From assembly GCF_003076595.1 (NCBI RefSeq), contig NZ_CP025786.1, positions 6,824 through 70,823 of the forward strand: DNA of 64,000 nt, read 5' to 3'. Source of the stretch: Candidatus Borreliella tachyglossi (GTDB taxonomy: Bacteria > Spirochaetota > Spirochaetia > Borreliales > Borreliaceae). The position numbers and the translations under genes are program-made. Below are positions 9,904-18,589 of the stretch, piece after piece. Within the stretch, counting starts at the first letter, position 1. Each line of letters begins with the position of its first letter. Below the pieces are notes generated by a model that saw only the letters and a list, made by a program, of their open reading frames with translations, had not been told where the DNA came from and ran no database searches.

Positions 9904-10252
9904 TACCAACCCTTTCTAAAAAATCATTAACATCATAAGTATTACCCGCGAGCTCGAACTTCAATATTTCTTTGACATTATATTGAAGTTTTATCAAATT
10001 AACAGCATTACAAAATGAATCACCCCAATTTTTATTTCCACTCCCAGCAACACCCACCATCAAAGCCGAATTACGCGCTAAAAACTTCTCTACCTCAACA
10101 GGAACCTTCCCAAAAGGTGCAGTGTAAGTAAGTAAGATGTAAGGCACATCTACAATCTCATCTCCTGATACAATGCGTAACACATTCTGCAGACCAGTTT
10201 TTACAATAAAACGCTCCACATTACCCGTCTTTGAAGCATAAACTACTAAAAT
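9881..10252 (-). CDS. nrdI: Flavodoxin-like NrdI, probably with an ATT start codon
   Basis: NrdI is a flavodoxin-like FMN protein that activates the NrdF metal centre. The first conventional start is GTG at 10219, but the reading frame upstream encodes the FMN phosphate-binding loop (VYASKTGNVERF; Bacillus NrdI has DSKTGNVQRF), so a GTG start would cut the fold. Between the in-frame stop at 10265-10267 and this motif there is no ATG, GTG or TTG. The best candidate is ATT at 10250-10252, 8 bases after GAGGG, giving ILVVYASKTGNV and 123 residues. Later NrdI features are present: YTAPFGKVP and GVAGSGNKNWGDSFC. It lies 31 bp after thyX and overlaps nrdE. Confidence 0.9.
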   Translation of the reverse strand: MLVVYASKTGNVERFIVKTGLQNVLRIVSGDEIVDVPYILLTYTAPFGKVPVEVEKFLARNSALMVGVAGSGNKNWGDSFCNAVNLIKLQYNVKEILKFELAGNTYDVNDFLERVGNEAFRIK

Positions 10253-10283
10253 ATATCTAACCCTCTAGTTTTACTATAAATTT

Positions 10284-11105
10284 TTATGATAAATTAAGTT
10301 TTATTTTAAATCTCTTAAGCTCGCTACCAGATAAATTCAGCCTAGATAAATCTAAAGCCTCCCTTAAAGCAGCTACTTCTTCCCTTGAGAGTATGACGCC
10401 CTCCAAAATATGTTTCCTAAAACTACTAGTAGCCAAAGGCACCACCAATTCTACAATACCCAATATTACATTCACATAATCTCTGATTTCTTTTTGTGCA
10501 TGTGATGATATTCTAAGCTTCACAAAACGAAATAAATTATTAAGGTCAATTTGCCAATACCATTCAGTGTATAAACTTAAAGGCAAGCCTATCCTTGCTA
10601 TCTCTCGTGAAACATCGCTATCTATCATATTTTTATAAATATTATAAGAATGCTTATAACTCTCATCTAAATCCTTAAGTAAAGCCTCAACAACATTAGC
10701 ATCAATATCCTCATCCCCACGACCCTGTTTATTAGTTGCAGCTTGCTTCTTAACATCACACTTTAAAGGATTATAAAACTCCTCCCTCATTACACTATAA
10801 CGCCCCGAGACTTCATTGATCCGTGAGGTTCTGTGTCTCATCCACTGCCTAGCAACAAATATAGGTGCTTTTACATGAAAAGTAAAAACTACCTGTTCCA
10901 ACGGGCTTGTATGCTCATTTCTTATAAGATAATCAATAAGTCCCGCATTATTTCGCATTGTCTTACAATCCCTATAAGAAACTCTAGCCGCACTCACTAT
11001 CCGGTCATCGCTTCCCATATAGTCAATAAGCCTTAAGAAGCCTTTATCTAAAACCTTGTATTCTTTGTCTAATATTTCTTCTGCCGCCGCTATATGATCA
11101 TGCAT
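10284..11105 (-). CDS. thyX: Flavin-dependent thymidylate synthase
   Basis: ThyX makes dTMP from dUMP using FAD, NADPH and methylene-tetrahydrofolate. At 273 residues it has normal length. The signature RHR-x7-S is at residues 90-100 within RQWMRHRTSRINEVSGRYS. It is the first gene of the operon with nrdI, nrdE and nrdF, so thymidylate and the other dNTPs would be made together. Plasmid-borne thyX is established for relapsing-fever Borrelia and absent from Lyme-group species. ATG start, with a GGGTGGA-like site upstream. Confidence 0.97.
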   Translation of the reverse strand: MHDHIAAAEEILDKEYKVLDKGFLRLIDYMGSDDRIVSAARVSYRDCKTMRNNAGLIDYLIRNEHTSPLEQVVFTFHVKAPIFVARQWMRHRTSRINEVSGRYSVMREEFYNPLKCDVKKQAATNKQGRGDEDIDANVVEALLKDLDESYKHSYNIYKNMIDSDVSREIARIGLPLSLYTEWYWQIDLNNLFRFVKLRISSHAQKEIRDYVNVILGIVELVVPLATSSFRKHILEGVILSREEVAALREALDLSRLNLSGSELKRFKIKLNLS

Positions 11106-11826
11106 ACAAGTCCACCCTTAAATCTAAATTTATCTTTCAATATTTCAACTAAAATGATTATTTCAAAGTGCGCTAATTACTTAAAGTACCAATAAATCCC
11201 CAACTGTGCATCTTTAAATTAAGAATGTTTCCTATACTCTAAAGTTATCCTAACTGCCTTCCCAATTTATTAACCATTTCTCCTTAATGAAAATTAATAG
11301 CTAAATGTTATCACAAAACTACTCAATATTAAATAAGTTTTTTTAAAGTTTAAGACATAGGTAACATTCATTACTAAAATGATACAAATCATTGAATACA
11401 ATAAAACAGTGCTATATTTAGATAAAACACGGGGGATAAATAGCGCTATATTTAAACCAACTAACAAATCCAAATAGCGCTATTTTATTACAGATAGGGG
11501 TTTTAATCTACAAATAACTATATATTCAAATTGATTAAAAAATGGGTTGAAATAAATAATGGATTTATTTCATCAACAATAATAGCTACATTAATGTTAC
11601 TACAGCTTACTTGAAGGTACCTGCATACGATCTTCTACCCTTACGAATTGCAAACCTAAGTAACAGTCATTTTTTTACATAGTTAAAAACTTAGATTTAT
11701 TAACTCAAGCTTTTTATTAATATCTATCTTACACACAAACTTGCTTAAATTGAAAATTTTAAAAATCTTGGAAATACATTCTTTAGATCTAAAATGTATC
11801 CTTAAACTAACTTAAAGGATATATCT
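11106..11826. promoter_or_regulatory. Divergent control region between thyX and the plus-strand genes, with repeated palindromes
   Basis: 721 bp without a gene between divergent transcripts. Three related elements lie at 11409-11420 (GTGCTATATTTA), 11440-11455 (ATAGCGCTATATTTA) and 11472-11485 (AATAGCGCTATTT); the last contains a perfect 12-bp palindrome. They may be operator sites for either direction. No canonical NrdR box was recognised. Confidence 0.45.
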
Positions 11827-12666
11827 ATGCTTAAACTTATTATTTTATTGTCTTTGTTTGCAGCCTGTAATTTAGCAAATACTGATATTTTTGATACTCC
11901 TGATACAATGCTACCATTACAACATAACCAAGTTGACTTTAGTGACAATGTAATATCCCAGGCAGGCAAAGACTGGCAGAACATAAATGGATTAAGAAAT
12001 CAACCACTTACATCCAAAATTTATAAACAAGAAGAGGTTCGATTTGATTTACTTGAAGGTAGCACATCAAAATGCTTAGATCTAGTGTGCTTATACTTTT
12101 GGAAAAAGTGTGAAATCACTTGGATGAAAATTAAAGCTAAGGATATTATGAATGAGGATAGAAAAATATTGCTTGAACTTAAAGACAAACTTAGATATTC
12201 ATACTCCGTCTCACCTATTAAGTACAATGATTTATACAATAGCTACGTGATGCCTTTAATCTTATTTGAAAGCTTGGATGAGAAATTCGAGGTCAAATCA
12301 TTTAAATTAACAGAACACGCTAACCTAGACTTTAATAATAAAAGAGTCTTGGGTGGTTTTATGCAAGGTATTCCTGAGGTAGAGAAATCTACTGAAGAAG
12401 GTTACAAGAATATATATCCTTATGGAATACTGAATTCAATATCACCAACTGGTGGGGATGAATTAATATCTGCTTTTGCTACTTTATATAACGATGGTAG
12501 CTGGACTCCCATGAAAGCAGAAATAACTATTAAACATGACAATAAAGAAACTACCTACAACATACTTTTAAGCAGTAAATTATTTAATGAATTTATGAAA
12601 GCCGTCATAGCAAAACATCCAGGCTTAACTACTGCTAATACTAAATTTAGAATCCCTGTTAATTAA
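11827..12666 (+). CDS. Lipoprotein of unknown function
   Basis: 279 residues; short signal peptide with lipobox FAAC (Cys14). The mature protein mixes strand-like and helical segments and contains YPYGILNSISPTGGDEL, which looks like a folded loop, and a C-terminal domain ending KFRIPVN. ATG start with AAAGGA 8 bases upstream. First of four plus-strand exported-protein genes, each followed by its own hairpin, so they are probably transcribed separately. No family recognised. Confidence 0.75.
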   Translation: MLKLIILLSLFAACNLANTDIFDTPDTMLPLQHNQVDFSDNVISQAGKDWQNINGLRNQPLTSKIYKQEEVRFDLLEGSTSKCLDLVCLYFWKKCEITWMKIKAKDIMNEDRKILLELKDKLRYSYSVSPIKYNDLYNSYVMPLILFESLDEKFEVKSFKLTEHANLDFNNKRVLGGFMQGIPEVEKSTEEGYKNIYPYGILNSISPTGGDELISAFATLYNDGSWTPMKAEITIKHDNKETTYNILLSSKLFNEFMKAVIAKHPGLTTANTKFRIPVN

Positions 12667-12672
12667 TGCCTT

Positions 12673-12713
12673 AACTTAAGGTAAGATCTCATTTTCAATT
12701 CTTACCTTAAGTT
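12673..12713 (+). terminator. Terminator hairpin after 11827..12666
   Basis: 13-bp perfect stem (AACTTAAGGTAAG/CTTACCTTAAGTT) directly after the stop. Confidence 0.65.
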
Positions 12714-12867
12714 CCTTATAATTTAATATTAATTTAATGAGTTTTAAGCTTTCCAATACTTAAAGATTATCAACAGACTGCTTAATCCCTCTTGTAATCT
12801 ACTTTTGCGCCCTTTTATCCCATGAATTTACACAAAAATTTGTATAATTGATAAAAGGAGAACATAA

Positions 12868-13524
12868 ATGACTATAACAAATTTAATATTAAAAATAATT
12901 TCCTTATATGTACTATTGCTACATCCAATATACCTCTTCTCCCTAGCAAGTAGTCATAATTATTTCAAAGTAACTAACTGGAGAGTTAATTTTGAAAGAT
13001 TAAAAGCTACTAATAAAGACTTTCGAGAAGACATAAAAGAGCTTGTAGCTGCATCTGAGGATGATTTTTTGGAAAAATTTAAATTATGCTTCATGATTAA
13101 AAAAAGCTATATGGACAGTGATATACTTGATGAATATAAATATCTACTGAGAAAATCATCACAGTTTTTAATTGAGCTAAAGAGTACTGACCCTAAGAAG
13201 GCAGCATATATCCTCTATGAACTTAACGCACTAAGCTTACTTTTATCTGACATAAAAGAGCTTGAGATTATGTTGTCTCATGAAGAATCCGATGAGGTTA
13301 GGTATTATTATCATGAATATAAAGATTTCCTGTTAGAAATATCACTTTTAGTTACAGAGCAGATAAATAAATTCTATTCTACAATATATCTCCTTGATTT
13401 AAAATACCTGCAAGATAGCTTTGAAAACTTTATGATTAAATTTGCAGAACACTACAACTCATCTACAAAGCTGTACTCTAGGCTGTATAAACTTTATAAT
13501 CAATATTTTATGACAAAAAGGTGA
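12868..13524 (+). CDS. Exported helical protein, paralogue of 13843..14490
   Basis: 218 residues with an N-terminal hydrophobic segment and no lipobox cysteine, so periplasmic, membrane-anchored or secreted. Shares with the next gene the pattern NW-R/E-x-NF, SYMD, KAAYILYELNALSLLLSDIKE, YHEYK and a C-terminal FMIKFAEHYNSSTKLYS. Predicted all-alpha. ATG with AAAAGGAG 7 bases upstream. It superficially resembles helical Oms28/BBA74-type periplasmic proteins, but I cannot confirm that. Confidence 0.75.
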   Translation: MTITNLILKIISLYVLLLHPIYLFSLASSHNYFKVTNWRVNFERLKATNKDFREDIKELVAASEDDFLEKFKLCFMIKKSYMDSDILDEYKYLLRKSSQFLIELKSTDPKKAAYILYELNALSLLLSDIKELEIMLSHEESDEVRYYYHEYKDFLLEISLLVTEQINKFYSTIYLLDLKYLQDSFENFMIKFAEHYNSSTKLYSRLYKLYNQYFMTKR

Positions 13525-13555
13525 CTATCGAAACTCTAAACACTTGCAGTTAAGT

Positions 13556-13598
13556 AATTAATAGAAAGTGTGCTTAAATAACATACTCTCTATTAATT
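13556..13598 (+). terminator. Terminator hairpin after 12868..13524
   Basis: Imperfect 17-bp stem (AATTAATAGAAAGTGTG/CATACTCTCTATTAATT) about 30 bases past the stop. Confidence 0.5.
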
Positions 13599-13842
13599 TC
13601 AACTTTAAGCCCCACTGTTTCAACAATCCTACGATGCTACACATAATTTTTTGACTACACACGAGTTAAAATGATGAACAAGCAACATATTTCTTAAATA
13701 TTGATATTATCTTTCATAAGTTTAAAAACAACAATAACGCCGAGCCTATATTACTCTTCAATTGCAATTTTTAACAAAAATTGCTCTATTCATTTAATAA
13801 ATTCACATAAATATTATATAATCAATAAAAAGGAGAATTTAA
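13599..13842 (+). promoter_or_regulatory. Leader of 13843..14490
   Basis: The gap between the two paralogous genes (13525-13842, 318 bp) holds the upstream terminator and then this leader, with AAAAAGGAG before the ATG. No other gene seen. Confidence 0.4.
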
Positions 13843-14490
13843 ATGTACACTCATTTAACATCAAAAATAATTTTATTATCTATATTATTAATATGTTCAT
13901 TAAACCTTTTCGCTAATACAAGCGAATCTAATGAATTGCGCGTAAAGGATTGGGAGACTAATTTTGATGCTTTTAAGAAAAGCACAGATCGCTTAAAATA
14001 CATTGAGGATCTTAAATCTTTATCTGAAGAGGATTTCTTAGGTAAACTTGGATTATCTTTAATGCTTACAAGAAGTTATATGGACATCAAGGTGCCTGCT
14101 GAGCATACGGATCTATTTAACAAAGCATCTAAATTTTTAACTACACTTAGAAATCAAAATGCCGATAAGGCTGGTTATTTAATATGTGAACTTGAATCAC
14201 TAGGTTTTCTTTTAGCTGATATAAAAGAAACTGCTGCCACTTTAACTTATGACGAACTAGATGAAGTTAAAAAACATTACCATGAATACAAAGAACCTTT
14301 GGAAACACTCTTACCTCTGATTCCACAACACGTGGACGCATTTTTTTCTACTTTACATCTCCTTGATCCAGAGAATATGGAAAATAGCTTTAACACATTT
14401 ATGGTTAAATTTGTAGAACTTTTTAACTCATCTACAAAACTGTACTCTACACTAGCTAGCATTCATGCTAAATACATCTTAAAAAAATAA
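13843..14490 (+). CDS. Exported helical protein, paralogue of 12868..13524
   Basis: 215 residues. Signal peptide (IILLSILLICSLNLFA) with an apparent signal peptidase I site near LFANTS and no lipobox. Shares the full-length helical pattern with the preceding gene: DWETNFDAFKK, SYMD, YLICELESLGFLLADIKE, HYHEYK, FMVKFVELFNSSTKLYS. ATG with AAAGGAG upstream. Tandem duplication with marked divergence; function unknown. Confidence 0.77.
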   Translation: MYTHLTSKIILLSILLICSLNLFANTSESNELRVKDWETNFDAFKKSTDRLKYIEDLKSLSEEDFLGKLGLSLMLTRSYMDIKVPAEHTDLFNKASKFLTTLRNQNADKAGYLICELESLGFLLADIKETAATLTYDELDEVKKHYHEYKEPLETLLPLIPQHVDAFFSTLHLLDPENMENSFNTFMVKFVELFNSSTKLYSTLASIHAKYILKK

Positions 14491-14524
14491 TTTGTTAAAA
14501 ATGCCTAAAATTTAGAATTAAATT

Positions 14525-14571
14525 AATAGACTGAGCCTGAACATTATATACAATACGCTCAGTCTATTTTT
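14525..14571 (+). terminator. Rho-independent terminator after 13843..14490
   Basis: 12-bp perfect stem (AATAGACTGAGC/GCTCAGTCTATT) followed by a T-rich tail on the plus strand. Confidence 0.8.
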
Positions 14572-14686
14572 ATGATTTAAATACTTAAGTCGTCTTACAC
14601 AGAATCTCATAATATACTTTGCTTATGCCCCCCTATCATTTTACTCCAAAAGTTATGAAGTATCCTTACCCATAGGAGAACATAAA

Positions 14687-15445
14687 ATGACATGTATCAA
14701 CATAATAAGCATTCTATCAGTCATGATGATAACTGGTTGTAATGCAGATAGCAAAGCTATCGGAGGCACTCATCCAGCATTTGCTAATTGTGCAAAGCTG
14801 GTAGACGTCGATTTAAGTAAACCTGCGGGAAACACACCGAATAAAAGTCATATTCCCAAGGATCAGGTAAGATTGTCAGCAACCCTTGCACAAGCTACTG
14901 GAAAACTTAATGCAACAGATTCAGCTATGAAGTCTTGCAAAGACTTAAAGGCCAGCATAGCATTTCTAGGAAAGTCTACACCTGATGATGGGAATACATA
15001 CATATTAAGCAGATTTATATTATCAGGCAATGGAGCACTAAAAGGTGGCTACGAATCAGCATCTAAAATATCCCTTAAAGCATTGCAGACAATAGCTACA
15101 ATAATAACATCACCAGAGAGTGTCGTGGGTTTAGGAGCAGATACTCTAGAAAGCCCAACCACAGCACAGCTTGCAGCAGCCAAAATAAAAACAGACGCAG
15201 AAAAAGGCTCAGCAGAAAGTTCATGCGCAAAAGTAGCTGCAGTAGCTGGCGGAATAGCGCTACTCTCTTTAATTAAAGGAGGCAAACTGGCAGCATCTAG
15301 GTCAGCAGGAAGATCAAGAAATGTGCAATCAAACATAGCACAAGTCAAAAAAGCAGGAGTGAATGCTTTTAACAAATTGCTAAACGCAATAAAGAATCAA
15401 ATCAAAACTGCTTTACAGAAAATCAAGATAGTAGCGAGATATTAA
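14687..15445 (+). CDS. Shortened variable large protein (Vlp)-like lipoprotein
   Basis: 252 residues, lipobox ITGC (Cys18), signal peptide MTCINIISILSVMMITGC matching the Vlp at 20970..21956. It shares with Vlps the order of elements: N-terminal KLVDV, LKALQTIATI, and the hallmark AGGIALLSLIKGGKLAAS followed by an amphipathic C-terminus. It is about 75 residues shorter than the full copy because the middle variable part is missing, and the C-terminus is unusually rich in Arg and Lys. Vlps are surface antigens subject to antigenic variation. It has its own AGGAG site and ATG, so it may be expressed rather than a silent cassette. Confidence 0.75.
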   Translation: MTCINIISILSVMMITGCNADSKAIGGTHPAFANCAKLVDVDLSKPAGNTPNKSHIPKDQVRLSATLAQATGKLNATDSAMKSCKDLKASIAFLGKSTPDDGNTYILSRFILSGNGALKGGYESASKISLKALQTIATIITSPESVVGLGADTLESPTTAQLAAAKIKTDAEKGSAESSCAKVAAVAGGIALLSLIKGGKLAASRSAGRSRNVQSNIAQVKKAGVNAFNKLLNAIKNQIKTALQKIKIVARY

Positions 15446-15485
15446 AAGAGCATACATTATAGATAATCTATATGTCTACTCTTTT
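15444..15485 (+). terminator. Terminator hairpin after the Vlp-like gene
   Basis: Imperfect long stem beginning AAAAGAG and ending CTCTTTT, overlapping the stop region, with a T-run. Confidence 0.5.
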
Positions 15486-15862
15486 AATTTCCGTATTTAC
15501 TAGAAGCATATATTTTAAAAGAAAAAGGAAATATGTTTTATCATTAGACTCCTCAGGCTTGCCAGAAGAGTCTAAGCTTTATAATCAATGTAAACACAAA
15601 AAAGTGTATTATTGCTCCACCTGCCTGATCAAATTGTTGTACAGTCTCTAGAAGGCCTACTCCTAATTTACCTAAAACTCGGAGATATCAATAGGAACAG
15701 CAAGAGTAGAACAAGCAATAGAAATGACAATAAAAGATGTAGACAAGTCAAAAATAAATTGTAATGACTAAACATTGGATGTTGCATACAAAAGGAAAGA
15801 TTTAGTCAGAGTAAATCTTTCAATAAAATAAGTTTTGAATTTAAATGATAAATATTAGTCCT
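15486..15862. other. Gene-free stretch, possible remnant
   Basis: No intact gene. A plus-strand stretch near 15685-15770 reads as coding-like (GTARVEQAIEMTIKDVDKSK then stop) without a start and may be lipoprotein debris. Confidence 0.35.
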
Positions 15863-15893
15863 AAGGCAGCAGGAAACATCTCCCTGTTGCCTT
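15863..15893 (-). terminator. Hairpin downstream of 15903..16514
   Basis: 11-bp stem with one G-T pair (AAGGCAGCAGG/CCTGTTGCCTT), 10 bases beyond the stop. Confidence 0.6.
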
Positions 15894-15902
15894 AAACTAA
15901 AC

Positions 15903-16514
15903 TTAATTTGCATTCGCAGAATCATCTATCTGGCCTTTAAGAGATTTAAATATAAATGCATCTCTATTAGCTTTAAGACCTAAATATGCTCCATCATAAC
16001 CATTTTCACTGCTACAAACAATTTTAAGTTCCCTTAAGTACTGCTGTTCTTTCTCATCAAGTTGACTTTCAAAATTTTGTCTCTGCGGATGATCATCGGC
16101 AAGGTCATATATAGCATTCCTTGCATCATCTCGTGCCTTAAGAGTTATAACTATATCAGCAATTGCTTCTCTGGTTTTATCAACTTCCAGCGTCGCCAAG
16201 AATTCATAAAACTCTTCCTCAGTGTAAGTCTTTATACCCACTTTATCTTTTGCAATACTAGGATTTGTTATTGCAGTTCTTAAAAATTCAACCGCTCCCC
16301 GCTCCTCCATAGAGAGATCAAACTCTGCAATTAAACCCTCAAGTGTACGCTCCTCATTTGAATCCTCATCTGTATTAGAATTAGACTCAACATCAAAGCT
16401 CATAACATTACTAAATTCATCAACTATGCCTAGATCGTTATCTTTGTTACGCTTACAACCAAAATATAAAAACACTAATGATAAGATTAAAATCTTAAAA
16501 ATATTCATGTTCAT
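15903..16514 (-). CDS. Acidic helical lipoprotein
   Basis: 203 residues, lipobox YFGC (Cys20), ATG with AGGAG about 10 bases upstream. After an acidic Ser/Asn/Asp/Glu tether the protein is helical (LEGLIAEFDLSMEERGAVEF, EKEQQYLRELKIVCSS). The size and layout recall small complement-regulator-binding or Mlp-like lipoproteins of Borrelia, but no diagnostic motif was recognised, so the function is left open. Confidence 0.7.
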   Translation of the reverse strand: MNMNIFKILILSLVFLYFGCKRNKDNDLGIVDEFSNVMSFDVESNSNTDEDSNEERTLEGLIAEFDLSMEERGAVEFLRTAITNPSIAKDKVGIKTYTEEEFYEFLATLEVDKTREAIADIVITLKARDDARNAIYDLADDHPQRQNFESQLDEKEQQYLRELKIVCSSENGYDGAYLGLKANRDAFIFKSLKGQIDDSANAN

Positions 16515-16739
16515 AACTTAATGTCTCCTTCAATATAACAATATATCTCATTAAATTAATTTTAATTATTAAGTAAAATTGAAATAATAAGATTAAGATT
16601 TTGAATAAAAAAATAATTTTAATTAATTTAAATGTTAAAAATTATCCTAAAAGGGCTGAATTTGCTTACTCTAATTATTGTTATTACTAAAATTTAAACT
16701 ATATTTATTAAAATACACACAATATTGCAGGAGAGGTAA

Positions 16740-17009
16740 ATGATCGGAATAAGTATCATTTTAGTTTTATTAATCCTTGTACCGTGCTGTAAGCTTGCAC
16801 ACGGAGTGAATTCAAAAGCTGTAGTAAAAAATACACCAAAACCAATTGGTGAGATAAAAAATAAACTCAGGCAAAGATTGATCAACAAAAAAGACCTATT
16901 TAATCTTTTAAGTAATGTAATTGATACCGTAACAATATCAGCCGCGACTGCTTCACGGTTGGTATTGTTACAAACTCGAACCTTTTGGTTAGTTACAATC
17001 AGTAGCTAA
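16740..17009 (+). CDS. Small lipoprotein, possibly with a damaged 3' end
   Basis: 89 residues with a clear signal peptide and lipobox (LVPCC, Cys16/17) and AGGAGAGG just upstream of the ATG. The last 20 residues (LLQTRTFWLVTISS) are unlike the basic, hydrophilic middle and are encoded inside a terminator-like hairpin. The natural stop may therefore have been lost by frameshift. Function unknown. Confidence 0.5.
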   Translation: MIGISIILVLLILVPCCKLAHGVNSKAVVKNTPKPIGEIKNKLRQRLINKKDLFNLLSNVIDTVTISAATASRLVLLQTRTFWLVTISS

Positions 17010-17016
17010 CCAAAAG
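16982..17016 (+). terminator. Hairpin overlapping the end of 16740..17009
   Basis: 11-bp perfect stem (CTTTTGGTTAG/CTAACCAAAAG). It includes the stop of the small lipoprotein frame. Confidence 0.5.
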
Positions 17017-17213
17017 ACTTTAGGACATTTAGTTACCTATTCACCTATTCCTTTTGTATAAAATCACCTGATCTTAACAGTTTAATACTTACTTAAAGTG
17101 ATTATTACCTGCACATTATTATTCTTTTTATTTTCTAAAGTTATTGTTTTTTTGCAAATTAGAGCTATCATTAAGAGTTATAAACTTTTACGTTGTATGC
17201 TTTTAAACTGTTG

Positions 17214-17250
17214 TTAATCGAAGTCCAGCTTTGAGTTTGGCTTCGGTTAA
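17214..17250 (-). terminator. Hairpin downstream of 17303..18589
   Basis: Imperfect stem (TTAATCGAAGTCCA/TTGGCTTCGGTTAA) about 50 bases past the stop of the membrane protein gene. Confidence 0.5.
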
Positions 17251-17302
17251 TCTTTAAATAAATTTTTTGGATAGACAATATTTAAGGCAAGCCCTATCCC
17301 CA

Positions 17303-18589
17303 TCAATCTGAAATTGTAGAACCAAAAGTACAAATAGCCGGATATTTTTGTCGCAAGTCTCTCCTATACTGCATTACCTCAGCATTATCAAAAGCATTGT
17401 TTAAGATCTCTTTTGATAACTCCCTTACAAAGTCAACATTAACCACAAATCTTTGCTTTTCCTTTAAGATAAAACCAATATAAATCAATTTTTTTAAATC
17501 TTCTCTTATTGTATAATAAGATATATTGGCTTCTTTACTTAAGGCTTCAATTGATTTCACTGTGCGATTATCTTTTCCCAAATTTTTAATAACAAACTCC
17601 AATAAATCACAAAACCTCTCGGGTATTTCTGTTAAATCAATTCTGCGATTTTTTTTATCCCTACCAAATTCTTGCCTATGAAACTGCCCGTAGGCACCAC
17701 TTATCCTAAAGAACAGCATACTTAAGGATATATTCAAACAAACGGATAGAAATAGTAATAAATAAACAAAAAATATTTGATAAAACCCATCGCGTCTAAC
17801 AACATCAGACATCCCAGTAAGAACACTTATACCCTTAAGTTTATCATTATTAGCAACTCTTAATGCAGATAACCTAGCAAGTTCCATATTTAAATTTTCT
17901 AAATCATTAAAGCATTTATTCTGCAATTCCTCTAAATTCTTATTCTCTAAATGTGCAGCATTAATCTCATCGATTAATTTTTGTTTATGAGTTTGTCTCT
18001 GATCCAAACCTAAGTATTGACCCCTAGCAAGTTCTATTCTCTGCCTATTACCCTCAATCTTTAAATCAATAAGGAATATCTCACTTTTGATTCCATTTTT
18101 TCGCAAATTTAATAATTCTCTAGTGTTTATCTCCGTCTCATGATAACGATCTTTAATCTCAATAATAGTATTATTAAATATCATATGAAAGAAGCTCTCA
18201 AAACTAGCCCATGAGCTTAAAACATGCGTTAAGAGTACCATGAAAATAAATATAGGCATTAACATTTGTCCCAAGACAATAATAAAATTTGAACCATTAT
18301 CTCGTAACCGGTCTCCACGGGTACGCAAGAATGATCCAAAATATAATAACGTTAAAATTGGAATTAATATCATAGATATTGTAAATGGTAGTAAAAAATA
18401 TATATCAGAACGATTGCTACCAATATAACTTGCAAGCCCATAATAAGCATGTACTATATTAAAACCTAGCAAAAATAATGCTAACATAATTAAAAAAATA
18501 TTATGAATAAAAAATTCAAGATTACTTATCGATTCTCTTAATATGTTAAATTTGAAATCACTTCTTTTTGCATCTCCTTTAACTAGCAT
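17303..18589 (-). CDS. Polytopic membrane protein with long coiled coil and C-terminal winged helix
   Basis: 428 residues. Hydrophobic segments lie at about 27-53, 62-88 and 102-128, then a charged helical/coiled-coil region at 140-255, a fourth membrane segment at 268-296, and a soluble C-terminus. Residues 325-392 look like a winged helix-turn-helix: KSIEALSKEANISYYTIRED is a typical recognition-helix region and IGFILKEKQRFVVNV the wing. With four crossings, both termini would be on the same side and the coiled coil on the other. This suggests a membrane-bound regulator or sensor, which is inference. ATG with AGGAGG 5 bases upstream; monocistronic. No named family recognised. Confidence 0.75.
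   Translation of the reverse strand: MLVKGDAKRSDFKFNILRESISNLEFFIHNIFLIMLALFLLGFNIVHAYYGLASYIGSNRSDIYFLLPFTISMILIPILTLLYFGSFLRTRGDRLRDNGSNFIIVLGQMLMPIFIFMVLLTHVLSSWASFESFFHMIFNNTIIEIKDRYHETEINTRELLNLRKNGIKSEIFLIDLKIEGNRQRIELARGQYLGLDQRQTHKQKLIDEINAAHLENKNLEELQNKCFNDLENLNMELARLSALRVANNDKLKGISVLTGMSDVVRRDGFYQIFFVYLLLFLSVCLNISLSMLFFRISGAYGQFHRQEFGRDKKNRRIDLTEIPERFCDLLEFVIKNLGKDNRTVKSIEALSKEANISYYTIREDLKKLIYIGFILKEKQRFVVNVDFVRELSKEILNNAFDNAEVMQYRRDLRQKYPAICTFGSTISD

Noticed and set aside
13701..13916. Plus-strand 71-codon frame before 13843
   Set aside because: It overlaps the start of the well-supported exported protein gene in another frame and has no ribosome-binding site.
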